Notes: a model not told the origin generated them from the letters alone. A stretch of DNA of 49,015 nucleotides from Candidatus Peribacteraceae bacterium (GCA_028703835.1 JAQVMB010000010.1:1-49015), one strand, 5' to 3'; counted from the first letter of the stretch, positions 33,473-40,620 are shown. Translations and numbers: made by a program.

Positions 33473-34543
33473 ATGTTCAATCCCCTCCAGCCCTTCAACG
33501 CACTCCCGCACCTTCCGCCGAAGTACGACTTCGATACGGTGCCGATCCTCAAGGCCGTGAATGCCGCGAATATCGCGCTTGCGGATCTCAATGCACGTGC
33601 CAGCAAGCTTCCGAATCCTTGGCTCCTCATGCGCCCGCTCCTCGTGCGGGAATCCGTAGCAAGCTCCGGCATCGAGAATATCAATACAACCGTTCTGGCA
33701 GTGTTGGAGGCAGATATTCTTCCAGAGAAGAAGAAAGGAGCGCCAAAGCAAGTGTGGAGTTATCGGGAAGCCATGATGAAAGGTTGTGCATTCGTAGAGA
33801 AGAAGGGCTTTCTGAGCACGAATCACATCATTGAGTTGCAGCATGAGATCGAGCCGAACAAAGGCGGTATCCGCAAGATTCCCGGCACGGTCATTGCGAA
33901 CACCACGACGAAGGAAGTGCTGTACACCCCTCCCGAAGGCGAGAAGCTCCTACGAGATCTTCTTGCGAACCTTGAGCAGTATCTCAATGCAAAAGATGAC
34001 GTTGATCCGCTCATCAAGATGGCCGTGCTGCACTATCAGTTTGAGGCGATCCATCCTTTCCTCGATGGCAATGGTAGGGTGGGGCGCATCATCATGATTC
34101 TGTACCTGCTCCTTGCGAAGCGCCTGCAACTGCCGGTGCTCTTCCTCAGCGGCTACATCGAGGAGCATAAGAGCGAGTACTACCGCTTGCTCAGGAATGT
34201 CACGAAGACAGGCGATTTCGGATCGTTTGTTCTGTACATGCTCAAAGCCGTGGAATTACAGGCTGCGAGCACGGCAGAGAACGTGCGGAAGATCGAGGAA
34301 CTTATCGAGAAGAGCGAGAAGAAGATTAAAGAGGAGCTGCCGCATGCGCACGATATCGCACTCTGCATCTTCTCTGAGCCGCTTCTCACGATTGATCGCT
34401 TACAGAAGACACTTAAACTCTCGGCACGGCAGACGGCTTCCAAGTACCTTTCCATCATTACGGATGCGGGAATCCTTGAGGAACGGAAGCTCGGAAAGCA
34501 TAAAATATTCTACAGTAAGCCATTTCTGAAGCTTCTCTCTTGA
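33473..34543 (+). CDS. Fic-family protein with N-terminal inhibitory motif and C-terminal winged helix
   Basis: A 356-residue Fic protein. The inhibitory helix motif (S/T)-x3-E-(G/N) appears as SVASSGIEN (61-69), before the Fic domain; the active-site motif HPFLDGNGRVGR (194-205) is complete. The last 80 residues (LTIDRLQKTLKLSARQTASK) look like a winged-helix DNA-binding domain. Fic enzymes usually move AMP from ATP to a protein hydroxyl; the inhibitory Glu keeps the enzyme off until triggered. It begins 11 bases after the restriction gene, so the two are probably cotranscribed. Its base composition is intermediate between the island and the core genes. Confidence 0.92.
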   Translation: MFNPLQPFNALPHLPPKYDFDTVPILKAVNAANIALADLNARASKLPNPWLLMRPLLVRESVASSGIENINTTVLAVLEADILPEKKKGAPKQVWSYREAMMKGCAFVEKKGFLSTNHIIELQHEIEPNKGGIRKIPGTVIANTTTKEVLYTPPEGEKLLRDLLANLEQYLNAKDDVDPLIKMAVLHYQFEAIHPFLDGNGRVGRIIMILYLLLAKRLQLPVLFLSGYIEEHKSEYYRLLRNVTKTGDFGSFVLYMLKAVELQAASTAENVRKIEELIEKSEKKIKEELPHAHDIALCIFSEPLLTIDRLQKTLKLSARQTASKYLSIITDAGILEERKLGKHKIFYSKPFLKLLS

Positions 34544-34622
34544 TGTTAATTGCCTTAACATGTTGTTCGTTTCATGTTAATATTTTTAATAGAAATTAAC
34601 ATATGTTCAGTGACATGTTAAC
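34543..34622. repeat. ATGTTAA dyad array between two convergent Fic genes
   Basis: ATGTTAA (34543-34549) and TTAACAT (34555-34561) are inverted with five bases between. ATGTTAAT (34574-34581) and ATTAACAT (34595-34602) are inverted with 13 between. A further ATGTTAA lies at 34615-34621. Five half-sites in 80 AT-rich bases look like operators for a DNA-binding protein, though they lie at gene 3' ends. Confidence 0.55.
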
Positions 34623-34639
34623 GCTCCTTTTTCGCCATC

Positions 34640-35524
34640 TCACACCACCGCCCCGCTCCCGATCTTCCACACTCCCCGCTCCCGGAACGCCGGGATGGTC
34701 TGCCGGCGCGCGGCGTTGGAGAGGGTGAAGACGGATTTGTCCTGCGTCTTCGCGAAGTCCGCCAGCTTCACGATGTCCTCGCCCTTCAGATACGCGATGC
34801 GCTTGTGGAGGGATTCCATCAGGGAGAGGGCGACGATCTTCTCCATCGTCCGCGTCCGCTTCTTGTCCTTGTAGTCGTTGAAGGATTGGTAGTACGAATG
34901 CTTCTCCTTGTCGCGGAGGATCACGGAGGGGTACCCGCGGCCCTGGAGCTGCTCGTTGATGAGCACGCGCCCGATGCGGCCATTGCCGTCGCAGAAGGGG
35001 TGGATCGTCTCGAAATCCAGGTGGAACCGCGCGATCTTGTCCACGAAGTACGCATCGTCGTCGCTGGAGTACGTGATGAGGATCTCGCCGAGCAGCCGCT
35101 CCAGATGCTCGGGTGGCGGCGCGATGTGCGTCCCCACGCGGACGTACTCCCCTTCCCGGCGCAAGCGCCCCGCGATGGAATCTTTGATGTTCCCCAGGAG
35201 CATCTTGTGGAGCAGGAGGATGTGCTCCAGCGTCGGCTCGGCCATGGCGCCCTTGCCTTCGATGTACTGCATCACGCGGGCGAGGTTCCGCGCTTCGAAG
35301 ACTTCGCGCACGGACAGGTCCCGCGTCACTTCCATGTCGAGCAGGATGCGTTCCGTTTCCTTGAGCGTGAGCGTGGAGTTCTCGATGGCGTTGGAGTTGA
35401 AGACGCTCTCGGACAGTTCGGCCTCGTCGATGATCTTCAGGAGCGCGTCCTTGCCGGGCTTGAGCGTGTCATAGTCCGCCTTCAGTTCTTTGAGCCGGTC
35501 GCGCAGAGGGGCAGTGGTCGCCAT
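34640..35524 (-). CDS. Fic-family protein (second intact copy)
   Basis: A 294-residue Fic protein of a different subgroup from its neighbour. The inhibitory motif is FNSNAIENS (residues about 42-50), a flap-type GTHIAPPPEHL (131-141) contacts the target, and HPFCDGNGRIGR (175-186) is a complete catalytic motif. A short C-terminal domain (DIVKLADFAKTQDKSVFTLS) may be a helix-turn-helix. It is transcribed leftward from a good promoter that overlaps a CGTTAA dyad array, so it is probably repressed, perhaps by itself. GC content matches the core genome, so it was not part of the AT-rich transfer. Confidence 0.92.
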   Translation of the reverse strand: MATTAPLRDRLKELKADYDTLKPGKDALLKIIDEAELSESVFNSNAIENSTLTLKETERILLDMEVTRDLSVREVFEARNLARVMQYIEGKGAMAEPTLEHILLLHKMLLGNIKDSIAGRLRREGEYVRVGTHIAPPPEHLERLLGEILITYSSDDDAYFVDKIARFHLDFETIHPFCDGNGRIGRVLINEQLQGRGYPSVILRDKEKHSYYQSFNDYKDKKRTRTMEKIVALSLMESLHKRIAYLKGEDIVKLADFAKTQDKSVFTLSNAARRQTIPAFRERGVWKIGSGAVV

Positions 35525-35530
35525 GGAAGA

Positions 35531-35559
35531 AGTGTAGTAAATTAACGGTTTTTTGTCAA
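35531..35559 (-). promoter_or_regulatory. Promoter of the second Fic gene
   Basis: Consensus TTGACA (35559-35554), 17 bases, TACACT (35536-35531), then six bases and the ATG at 35524. This is the clearest full promoter in the window and predicts a leaderless mRNA. Confidence 0.75.
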
Positions 35560-35598
35560 TACCTCGTTAAAATATAGAGAATTAGTTACATTTTAACG
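35542..35598. promoter_or_regulatory. CGTTAA operator array over the Fic promoter
   Basis: CGTTAAAAT (35565-35573) and ATTTTAACG (35590-35598) form a perfect 9-bp inverted repeat with 16 bases between. A third half-site TTAACG (35542-35547) lies between the -35 and -10. A bound protein would block the polymerase. The repressor is not known. Confidence 0.6.
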
Positions 35599-35705
35599 GT
35601 ATTTTAGGCCAAAACGGCATCAGAAAGGATCGTCCCGCTGTCCGCATCACTTCCCCGCCATCCCCGCCGCGATGAGGAATGTCGGGGTGAAGAAAAATAC
35701 CGGAG

Positions 35706-35711
35706 TATAAT
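35706..35711 (+). promoter_or_regulatory. -10 element of tspO
   Basis: Perfect TATAAT, seven bases before the ATG at 35719. No -35 match is seen. Confidence 0.55.
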
Positions 35712-35718
35712 CCCGCCC

Positions 35719-36213
35719 ATGTTCTCCTACCTGATCATCCCGCTCCTCGCCTTCGTCACGGCGACGGTTGGCGGCTTCTTTACGAACGTGGGCCTCGATT
35801 CGTGGTACCTCGCCTTGCCCAAACCCGCGTGGACGCCGCCGGGCGGCGTCATCGGATCGGTGTGGACCGTGCTGTACATCCTCGCCACCATTTCCGCGCT
35901 CATCGTGTGGAATAACATCCGGCGCGTGTCCGCGCATGCGGAGAGGACGAAGAAACGCGACGCGCGCTTTTGGTGGATCATCGCCGTCTTCGTGCTCAAT
36001 GCGTTCCTCAACGCGTTCTGGAGCTACGTGTTCTTCTATCGCCACTGGCTCGGCGCGGCGATCATCGAGGCGGCGGCGCTGGGGCTCTCTGTGGTCGTGC
36101 TCATGGTTCTGATCTGGCCGCGGTCGAAGACGGCGTCGCTCCTGCTCCTGCCGTATGCCCTCTGGGTAGGCTTCGCCACCTACCTGACGTACAGCGTCTG
36201 GATACTGAATTAA
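35719..36213 (+). CDS. tspO: TspO/MBR family membrane protein
   Basis: A 164-residue protein with five membrane helices and the TspO signature: WYLALPKPAWTPPGGVIGSV leading into WTVLYILATISA, then LNAFLNAFWSYVFFYRHWLG and a final YALWVGFATYLTYSVWILN. TspO proteins bind porphyrins and are linked to stress and tetrapyrrole handling. No haem synthesis genes are in the window, so it may bind scavenged tetrapyrrole. It has its own -10 and is probably transcribed alone. Confidence 0.9.
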   Translation: MFSYLIIPLLAFVTATVGGFFTNVGLDSWYLALPKPAWTPPGGVIGSVWTVLYILATISALIVWNNIRRVSAHAERTKKRDARFWWIIAVFVLNAFLNAFWSYVFFYRHWLGAAIIEAAALGLSVVVLMVLIWPRSKTASLLLLPYALWVGFATYLTYSVWILN

Positions 36214-36232
36214 CGACATGCACACGGAAAAC

Positions 36233-36260
36233 CCGGGGAACGACAGACGTCGCTCCCCGG
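36233..36260 (+). terminator. Hairpin after tspO
   Basis: CCGGGGA (36233-36239) pairs with TCCCCGG (36254-36260), with an inner CGAC/GTCG extension. It has no strong T-run, so it is at best a weak terminator. Confidence 0.4.
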
Positions 36261-36293
36261 ATCCCCTCCTTGGCCTCCTTCAGCAAGGAGCGC

Positions 36294-36722
36294 TCACACG
36301 GCGGTAGCGAGCGGCAGGCCTTCGAACGTGGCCTCGGGCATGAAGACCCGGACCAATTCCTGCTCACTGACCGGCTCCGTCCAGACCACCAAAAGGTCGG
36401 CAGGGACGTCGTTGAAGTGGCACACGTACCACACGATGCGAATGCCGCACTCCTTGGTCAGGTCGATGATCCGGACTGCCTCGAAAGGCTTGCCCTCCGC
36501 ACGCCCGTCCCGGACGTGGAGTTCTTTCCAATGTCCCGGCTGCTTCTCCCAGGCATCGAGAAATTTCTGAGTTGTAACGTGGTCCGGAAGGCGGAGGTAG
36601 AGATTCTGGCACCCGCACTTCTTCCGAAGCTTCAGAACGACATGCAGGCGATACGTATCCTCCTGCAAGACCAGCGTGTGGTCTCCACAATCCGGCCATC
36701 GCAACACGTGGGGCTCTTTCAT
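36294..36722 (-). CDS. Hypothetical protein with Shine-Dalgarno and long leader
   Basis: A 142-residue soluble protein with no recognised family. It starts MKEPHVLRWPDCGDHTLVLQ and contains CGC, a WEKQPGHWKELHVRDG segment and a compact beta-rich second half. GAGGAG ends eight bases before the ATG at 36722, one of very few clear ribosome-binding sites here. A TATACT at 36840-36845 (minus strand) would give a leader of about 110 bases with several self-complementary stretches. The frame is open upstream to 36878, but that part looks non-coding. Confidence 0.6.
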   Translation of the reverse strand: MKEPHVLRWPDCGDHTLVLQEDTYRLHVVLKLRKKCGCQNLYLRLPDHVTTQKFLDAWEKQPGHWKELHVRDGRAEGKPFEAVRIIDLTKECGIRIVWYVCHFNDVPADLLVVWTEPVSEQELVRVFMPEATFEGLPLATAV

Positions 36723-36887
36723 GAGTATGACTCCTCGCAAAAGGGAAGTAGGGAGGGGAACTGATCCCTCTCCCGGTGAAGAAAGTGGAATCAGCTGTCT
36801 CCCTACGAAGGGATGATGTGAAAGAACGGGAAGCAGGGCAGTATAGCAGCTGTTTTTCCGGCACTCCACTTTATTCATATGTTATGG

Positions 36888-36893
36888 TATAAT
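36888..36893 (+). promoter_or_regulatory. Extended -10 of the 317-aa gene
   Basis: TGG-TATAAT, a perfect extended -10; the ATG at 36920 lies about 26 bases downstream. Confidence 0.58.
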
Positions 36894-36919
36894 TATCATA
36901 ATAAATACCCATAGCAGCT

Positions 36920-37873
36920 ATGCACTCCCCTCTCAGTTTCCGTGAAAAGCGCCTGCTCCACTTCTCTTTGGAGTCGCCGGAAGCGTTCGACTCTGCAAAG
37001 GAGGAGCAGACGAAAGAGACACCCCGCCTTCGATCCGTACTGTCACCGGTCCCCACAAGGGAACGGCAAAGAAACAAACCGGAGAAAACGGAACAAGAGA
37101 AACTTGATGAAGTTCAAACTCACGCTCTCAAGGTCTACGAAGTCTTTCTCGATTGCCGGGGTAAGGATCCAAGTCAAACAAAGGACTGGGACGATTGGTA
37201 CAATTCATTTGTGAGCAAATACCAACAAACAAATGATGTGCAAACACGACGTTCCTCTGTTGAACAGGCTGAAAAAGATCTCCTCGATGCATACCGGCAG
37301 GTAGAACTTCCGCTCTTTTTCCCTCCGTTCGAATTCGAAAACAACGTGCAATCCCTGCAAGAAGGGGGGCAAAAGGCAGAAATTGCACAAGAAAAGAAAG
37401 ATGCACAGCCGGGCCCCTACGAACGAGCGCTCCTGAAATCACGGCGACAGAGCTTGCAAGATTCACTTCGTTCACGAAGCCCCGAACGGAAAGTGACTCT
37501 CTCCCAGGAACAATTCAACGAATGGGTCGCCGATATCGAAAGCGTTGCAAGGAAAGCTTTCCCCCTGCTCTTCAATGAGCAAAAATTCAAACAATTCTAC
37601 GGAGCGGAGAAAGCGCGAGAAATGGGACATGCAAACAAATGGGACATGCAACGCGCTCAAGCGATGCAGGAAGCAGGCAACGATTACGCCAAAGCATTAT
37701 CTCTCATTTTCATGCGCCTGGATAACGAGTTGGACAGTAATGATTCCGTGCTGAAAAATAGAACCAGGGAATATAAATCAGAAATCCCGGATATCAGCAA
37801 CAAAACAAAGGAGTATGAGGCATATGAGAATCTGCGACAGCAGGCTGTGGAGCAACGCCTTCTTGCGGCGTAA
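36920..37873 (+). CDS. Hypothetical charged helical protein
   Basis: A 317-residue, highly charged protein with no membrane helix or signal peptide. The first 65 residues are Lys/Glu/Arg-rich and probably disordered. The rest is predicted helical, with coiled-coil-like stretches (RRSSVEQAEKDLLDAYRQVE) and a more ordered block around FNEWVADIESVARKAFPLLF. The gene is a little more AT-rich than the core. No family is recognised; it has its own promoter and no close partner. Confidence 0.7.
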   Translation: MHSPLSFREKRLLHFSLESPEAFDSAKEEQTKETPRLRSVLSPVPTRERQRNKPEKTEQEKLDEVQTHALKVYEVFLDCRGKDPSQTKDWDDWYNSFVSKYQQTNDVQTRRSSVEQAEKDLLDAYRQVELPLFFPPFEFENNVQSLQEGGQKAEIAQEKKDAQPGPYERALLKSRRQSLQDSLRSRSPERKVTLSQEQFNEWVADIESVARKAFPLLFNEQKFKQFYGAEKAREMGHANKWDMQRAQAMQEAGNDYAKALSLIFMRLDNELDSNDSVLKNRTREYKSEIPDISNKTKEYEAYENLRQQAVEQRLLAA

Positions 37874-37926
37874 AACACGATGAACATGCAATTTAACGCT
37901 CTCTCGATGTTCAACGCACGAACATC

Positions 37927-38328
37927 ATGATATCGTCCGTTATTCTGGATTCGCAGACCTACCACGCCATCGTGCAAGACGCGCTCGGAGCCTTACCGCC
38001 CCGCATCAGCGCGGAACTGAAGGACGTGGCCATCGTCATCGAGGACGAGCCGCCGCCGGGTCGGCAGGGCATCCTGCTGGGCCTCTACGAAGGCGTGCCG
38101 CTGACGACGTGGGGACGGGAGTACAGCGGCAAGCTGACGGACAAGATCACGCTCTACCGCGCGAGCATCGAGCGCGTGGCGCGGACGGAGGAAGAAATCC
38201 CCCACCTCGTGCGCGAGACGCTCTGGCACGAAATCGCGCACTACTTCGGCTTCGACCACGCGGCCATCGGACAGATGGAGCGACGGTGGAGAAACAAGAG
38301 AGTAAAAGAAACAAAAACAATAGAATAG
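37927..38328 (+). CDS. Small zincin-type metallopeptidase
   Basis: A 133-residue protein of the small bacterial zincin family (PF06262-like). The zinc motif HEIAHYFGFDH (101-111) supplies three ligands (His101, His105, His111) and the catalytic Glu102. An ILLGLYEGVPLT segment and a KLTDKITLYRASIERVAR strand-helix unit precede it as in the family. The last residues, TKTIE and the stop, fall in the AACAATA border of the repeat cluster, so the natural C-terminus was probably altered. It is likely cytoplasmic; its substrate is unknown. Confidence 0.82.
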   Translation: MISSVILDSQTYHAIVQDALGALPPRISAELKDVAIVIEDEPPPGRQGILLGLYEGVPLTTWGREYSGKLTDKITLYRASIERVARTEEEIPHLVRETLWHEIAHYFGFDHAAIGQMERRWRNKRVKETKTIE

Positions 38329-38867
38329 GCAGGATCCACACACGAAGACTGAGGGATTTTTGGAAGGAAGCAGGCAATCATCCCCCTTTCTTTCTCAGGG
38401 CGAGAAAGAAAGGGGAAAGAAAGCGCTCGCGCGCCAACTCTCCTCCTCCCGGTCCTGCGCCTTCTCGCCAACGCCTCCAAGGTTTCGGCGTTGTCTCGTC
38501 GGCTTTGTGCCGCTTCGCGGCACAGGACCTTCCCCTTCACCCCCCGCCTGCCCGTCCGTAGCTCGGAAGGAGCGAAGGAGGGTGGCGCGCGTCCCCGCCG
38601 TAGGTTGTTTGTTGTTTTCTGAAAACAGAAACAATAATAATCAACAAGGCAGGGTCCACGCGCCCGAAGTGGAGGTGAGAAGAAGAAACAGGCAAAGAAA
38701 TCGGGCTACCACCTTTTTCTGCCTCCACCGGGGCATCAGATCAATGATTGAGAACCGGATCTGCGGGCTTCCGTTGGCGCGTGGTGGCTTTTTCTTTTTC
38801 CCATTTCTTTTTTGCGGCAGAAAAAAGAAATGGGGGGATCAGTCGCCGTGACAAAGAAAAGAGGGTC
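38300..38867. repeat. Cluster of modular structured repeats (copies B, C and related pieces)
   Basis: This stretch of about 540 bases without a gene is packed with repeats. In order: AACAATA border (38309-38315); perfect 14-bp hairpin CCCCTTTCTTTCTC (38383-38396 with 38402-38415); GCGCGCCAA; core CAAGGTTTCGGCG and GTCTCGTCGG (about 38478-38502); hairpin TGTGCCGC/GCGGCACA (38506-38524); CCTTCCCCTTCACCCCCCG (38528-38546); CGTAGCTCGGAAGGAGCG (from 38557); hairpin GTTTTC/GAAAAC with AACAATA (38614-38635); TTGGCGCG (38774-38781); perfect 14-bp hairpin CCCATTTCTTTTTT (38800-38813 with 38821-38834). Modules match copy A near 16 kb in order, but each hairpin stem has a different sequence. Confidence 0.72.
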
Positions 38868-39125
38868 TTATTTCTTCTTTCTCACACACTTCGTCAGCTT
38901 CTCCTTCTCCCCTTTCCCCCACTTCTTCACTTCAGCCTCTCTCTTTCTCGCCTCCGAGAGCGTCGCGAACGTTTCCGTATGGATGATCCGGACGGGCCGC
39001 CGGGAACGCGTGTACTTCGCGCCCGTCCCGTCATTGTGTTTCGCCTCCCGCTCGGCCACATCGACGCACGTCCCCGCATACAGGGACCCGTCGCTGCAGC
39101 GCGCGAGGTAGAAATAGTGGGACAC
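38868..39125 (-). CDS. GIY-YIG domain protein
   Basis: An 85-residue stand-alone GIY-YIG protein (YhbQ/URI-like). HYFYLARCSDGSLYAGTCVD carries the two Tyr strands in divergent form (F-Y-L and Y-A-G), followed by KYTRSRRPVRIIHTE with the catalytic Arg region, and SEARKREAEVKKW with the metal-binding Glu. Such single-domain proteins are common in CPR genomes, with unproven nuclease roles. It starts five bases after the stop of the small membrane gene, so they form an operon. Its Lys-rich end abuts the repeat cluster. Confidence 0.82.
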   Translation of the reverse strand: MSHYFYLARCSDGSLYAGTCVDVAEREAKHNDGTGAKYTRSRRPVRIIHTETFATLSEARKREAEVKKWGKGEKEKLTKCVRKKK

Positions 39126-39130
39126 GGAGG

Positions 39131-39295
39131 TCAGGAGAGCAGGCCGCCCAGCGCGACGCCCAGGTAATAGGGCCAGAGCAGGAGCGCGAACACGCCTCTC
39201 CAGAAATCCAGGTGCAGGAAGCCGATGGTGAAGAGCCAGAAAGCGAACCAGAGTCCGCCCGTGGCCGTATGCTGTTCGACGCGAATCTTTTGCAT
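39131..39295 (-). CDS. Small two-helix membrane protein
   Basis: A 54-residue protein with two close membrane helices (GLWFAFWLFTIGFLHLDFW and GVFALLLWPYYLGVALGGLL). It resembles short membrane proteins common in CPR genomes, with no known role. The ATG at 39295 was chosen because TATACT (39303-39308) ends seven bases before it; the frame is open to 39448, but that extension crosses a tRNA-gene leader. It is the first gene of an operon with the GIY-YIG gene. Confidence 0.68.
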   Translation of the reverse strand: MQKIRVEQHTATGGLWFAFWLFTIGFLHLDFWRGVFALLLWPYYLGVALGGLLS

Positions 39296-39302
39296 GACAG
39301 AC

Positions 39303-39308
39303 AGTATA
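39303..39308 (-). promoter_or_regulatory. -10 element of the 54-aa gene/GIY-YIG operon
   Basis: TATACT on the minus strand, seven bases before the ATG at 39295. Confidence 0.5.
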
Positions 39309-39440
39309 GACGATCTGTGCCGGACAGACAGCAGAGACCGGGAATTCCCGGGACAGGACCGCAGGACGTGGATGTACTTGAATGGCGCATGGGGTATACT
39401 TGGCCTGCGATCGCAGACAGGCATCGTTCTTTTCTCCTGC

Positions 39441-39515
39441 GGCCCCATCGTCTAACGGTTAGGACAACGGGTTTTCAATCCGTTAACCAGGGTTCGACTC
39501 CCTGTGGGGCTGCCA
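39441..39515 (+). tRNA. tRNA-Glu (UUC anticodon)
   Basis: A complete 75-base cloverleaf. Acceptor GGCCCCA pairs with TGGGGCT (one G-U at the end), the D-arm contains TAACGGTTAGGA, the anticodon stem ACGGG/TCCGT holds the loop TTTTCAA with anticodon TTC, and the T-arm is CAGGGTTCGACTCCCTG. The discriminator G and the CCA end are encoded. TTC reads GAA and, by wobble, GAG. Confidence 0.95.
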
Positions 39516-39561
39516 GAATAGGAAAGACGCCACTTGGGTTCCAGAATGTGCCGTCTGCGAA

Positions 39562-39598
39562 CCACCCTTCGTAGCTTCGAAGGAGCGAAGCGGGGTGG
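39562..39598 (+). repeat. CGTAGCTTCGAAGG repeat with flanking inverted ends
   Basis: CCACCC (39562-39567) and GGGTGG (39593-39598) enclose CGTAGCTTCGAAGGAGCG, which closely matches the piece at 38557-38585. It lies in the 225 bases between the tRNA and the next gene, which otherwise hold only that gene's promoter. Confidence 0.6.
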
Positions 39599-39704
39599 GA
39601 CTGCCACTTGGCGCAAATGAGCACCCTCCGGTTTCTCTCTCGCGGACTCTCTTTCCAGCAACGAATACACCGTTCTGCAGGCGCCTACATTCCTCATTTG
39701 CCCA

Positions 39705-39734
39705 TTGCCCGATACAGCGGGATTCTGCTATATT
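39705..39734 (+). promoter_or_regulatory. Promoter of the 201-aa gene
   Basis: TTGCCC (39705-39710), 18 bases, then TGC-TATATT (39729-39734), six bases before the ATG at 39741; predicts a leaderless mRNA. Confidence 0.6.
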
Positions 39735-39740
39735 GAATCG

Positions 39741-40346
39741 ATGGGTTTACTGCAGTCTATCCTCGCCCGATTCTCCACGGCGGAGACGCCTGAACCTGTA
39801 TCCCCTGCGGAGACAGTACAGCGGCAAAAACTGGAAATAGGCTCCGCTGTCGAGCGCCTGTTTTCTGCTTCCGATGCAGATCTGCACTCTTCTGTGCGGG
39901 GAAATTGTCTGTATTTCGCTTCCAAGTTACGGAATGCGTTGCGGCAGGAGCATCCCGACCTGCGACTGATGCGCGTCGATAGCGGCGGCATGTTGATGCG
40001 ACATTATCACTTGCGCTCCTCCGCGGAAGTCATCGCCGATCCCACATGGCAACAGTGGTTGACCGGCGCCATTCCCCAAGAATTGCCTCCGGTATTCGTC
40101 GGCACGCGGGAAGATCTCATCACGCTGGTCCGCTCCTTCGCGCAGTCGCTTCCCAGCCGTTCTCCTGCGTTGGAAGGCCATGCCTCTCTCTCGCCTGAAG
40201 CATTCGTGGATCTGTACTACGGCTTCGGCTCCCATGCGCCTTCCGCCGAAGATGTGACGTTCTTCCTGGCAAACGCCCATCGTGATCCGCGCAGCAGAGT
40301 CTCGAATGCCCCCAAAGAGGAACCGCCTCGCAAGGTTCAGGAATGA
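39741..40346 (+). CDS. Hypothetical protein with Cys-His-Asp arrangement
   Basis: A 201-residue soluble protein with no firmly recognised family. The order NCLYFASKLRNAL, then MRHYHLRSSAEV, then IADPTWQQWL resembles the Cys-His-Asp order of transglutaminase/papain-like folds, in which the Asp often lies in a DPTW motif. A catalytic role is therefore possible but unproven. The ATG at 39741 is selected by the promoter just before it; the frame is open to 39705. The C-terminal 25 residues are polar and probably disordered. The stop overlaps the decayed rlmH remnant on the other strand. Confidence 0.72.
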   Translation: MGLLQSILARFSTAETPEPVSPAETVQRQKLEIGSAVERLFSASDADLHSSVRGNCLYFASKLRNALRQEHPDLRLMRVDSGGMLMRHYHLRSSAEVIADPTWQQWLTGAIPQELPPVFVGTREDLITLVRSFAQSLPSRSPALEGHASLSPEAFVDLYYGFGSHAPSAEDVTFFLANAHRDPRSRVSNAPKEEPPRKVQE

Positions 40347-40620
40347 TAGCCAGTGCCTTTTCCGATCTGCACCGCACGGTAGAGCTGCTCCAGGAACACC
40401 AGTCGCGCCATCTCACGCGCGAAAGTCATGTCACTAAGACAGATCGTCTTCTTCGCCATCTTGCGCACTGCGTCCGCAAGTCCGTACGCACCCCTCCATT
40501 CCGGTCATCGGACAAATTTGGATCCCCTGAACAATCGTTCATCTGCAGATACGGAGAGTGCAATCCAGACATCACCGGAGAGAGAGTCGTTCCTGTGTTT
40601 TTGTTGGCAATCGACAGAGT
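40337..40620 (-). pseudogene. rlmH: Remnant of RlmH (23S rRNA pseudouridine-1915 N3-methyltransferase)
   Basis: Reading leftward, the last 55 codons give GAYGLADAVRKM followed by CLSDMTFAREMARLVFLEQL and YRAVQIGKGTGYH, a close match to the RlmH C-terminus (LSLSKMTF-x-H-Q-x-x-R-L-x-x-x-EQ-x-YRA). The usual F-x-IGG just before is gone: an in-frame TGA (at 40507-40505) follows KFVR. Further upstream only a short piece (DVWIALSVSADERLF) is recognisable, and the N-terminal half is missing. It fills most of the 394-base gap after the 201-aa gene. The limits given are approximate. Confidence 0.72.

Noticed and set aside
38301-38561. Short proteins read through the repeats (both strands)
   Set aside because: They share residues only because the underlying repeats share sequence; hairpins and borders explain the similarity.
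38300-38867. CRISPR array in the repeat cluster
   Set aside because: Repeats are of different kinds and lengths, with no regular spacer pattern and no cas genes.
40505-40507. UGA in the rlmH remnant read as Gly, as in some CPR lineages with an altered code
   Set aside because: Many intact genes here end in UGA with families of normal length, and the surrounding IGG motif is also missing.
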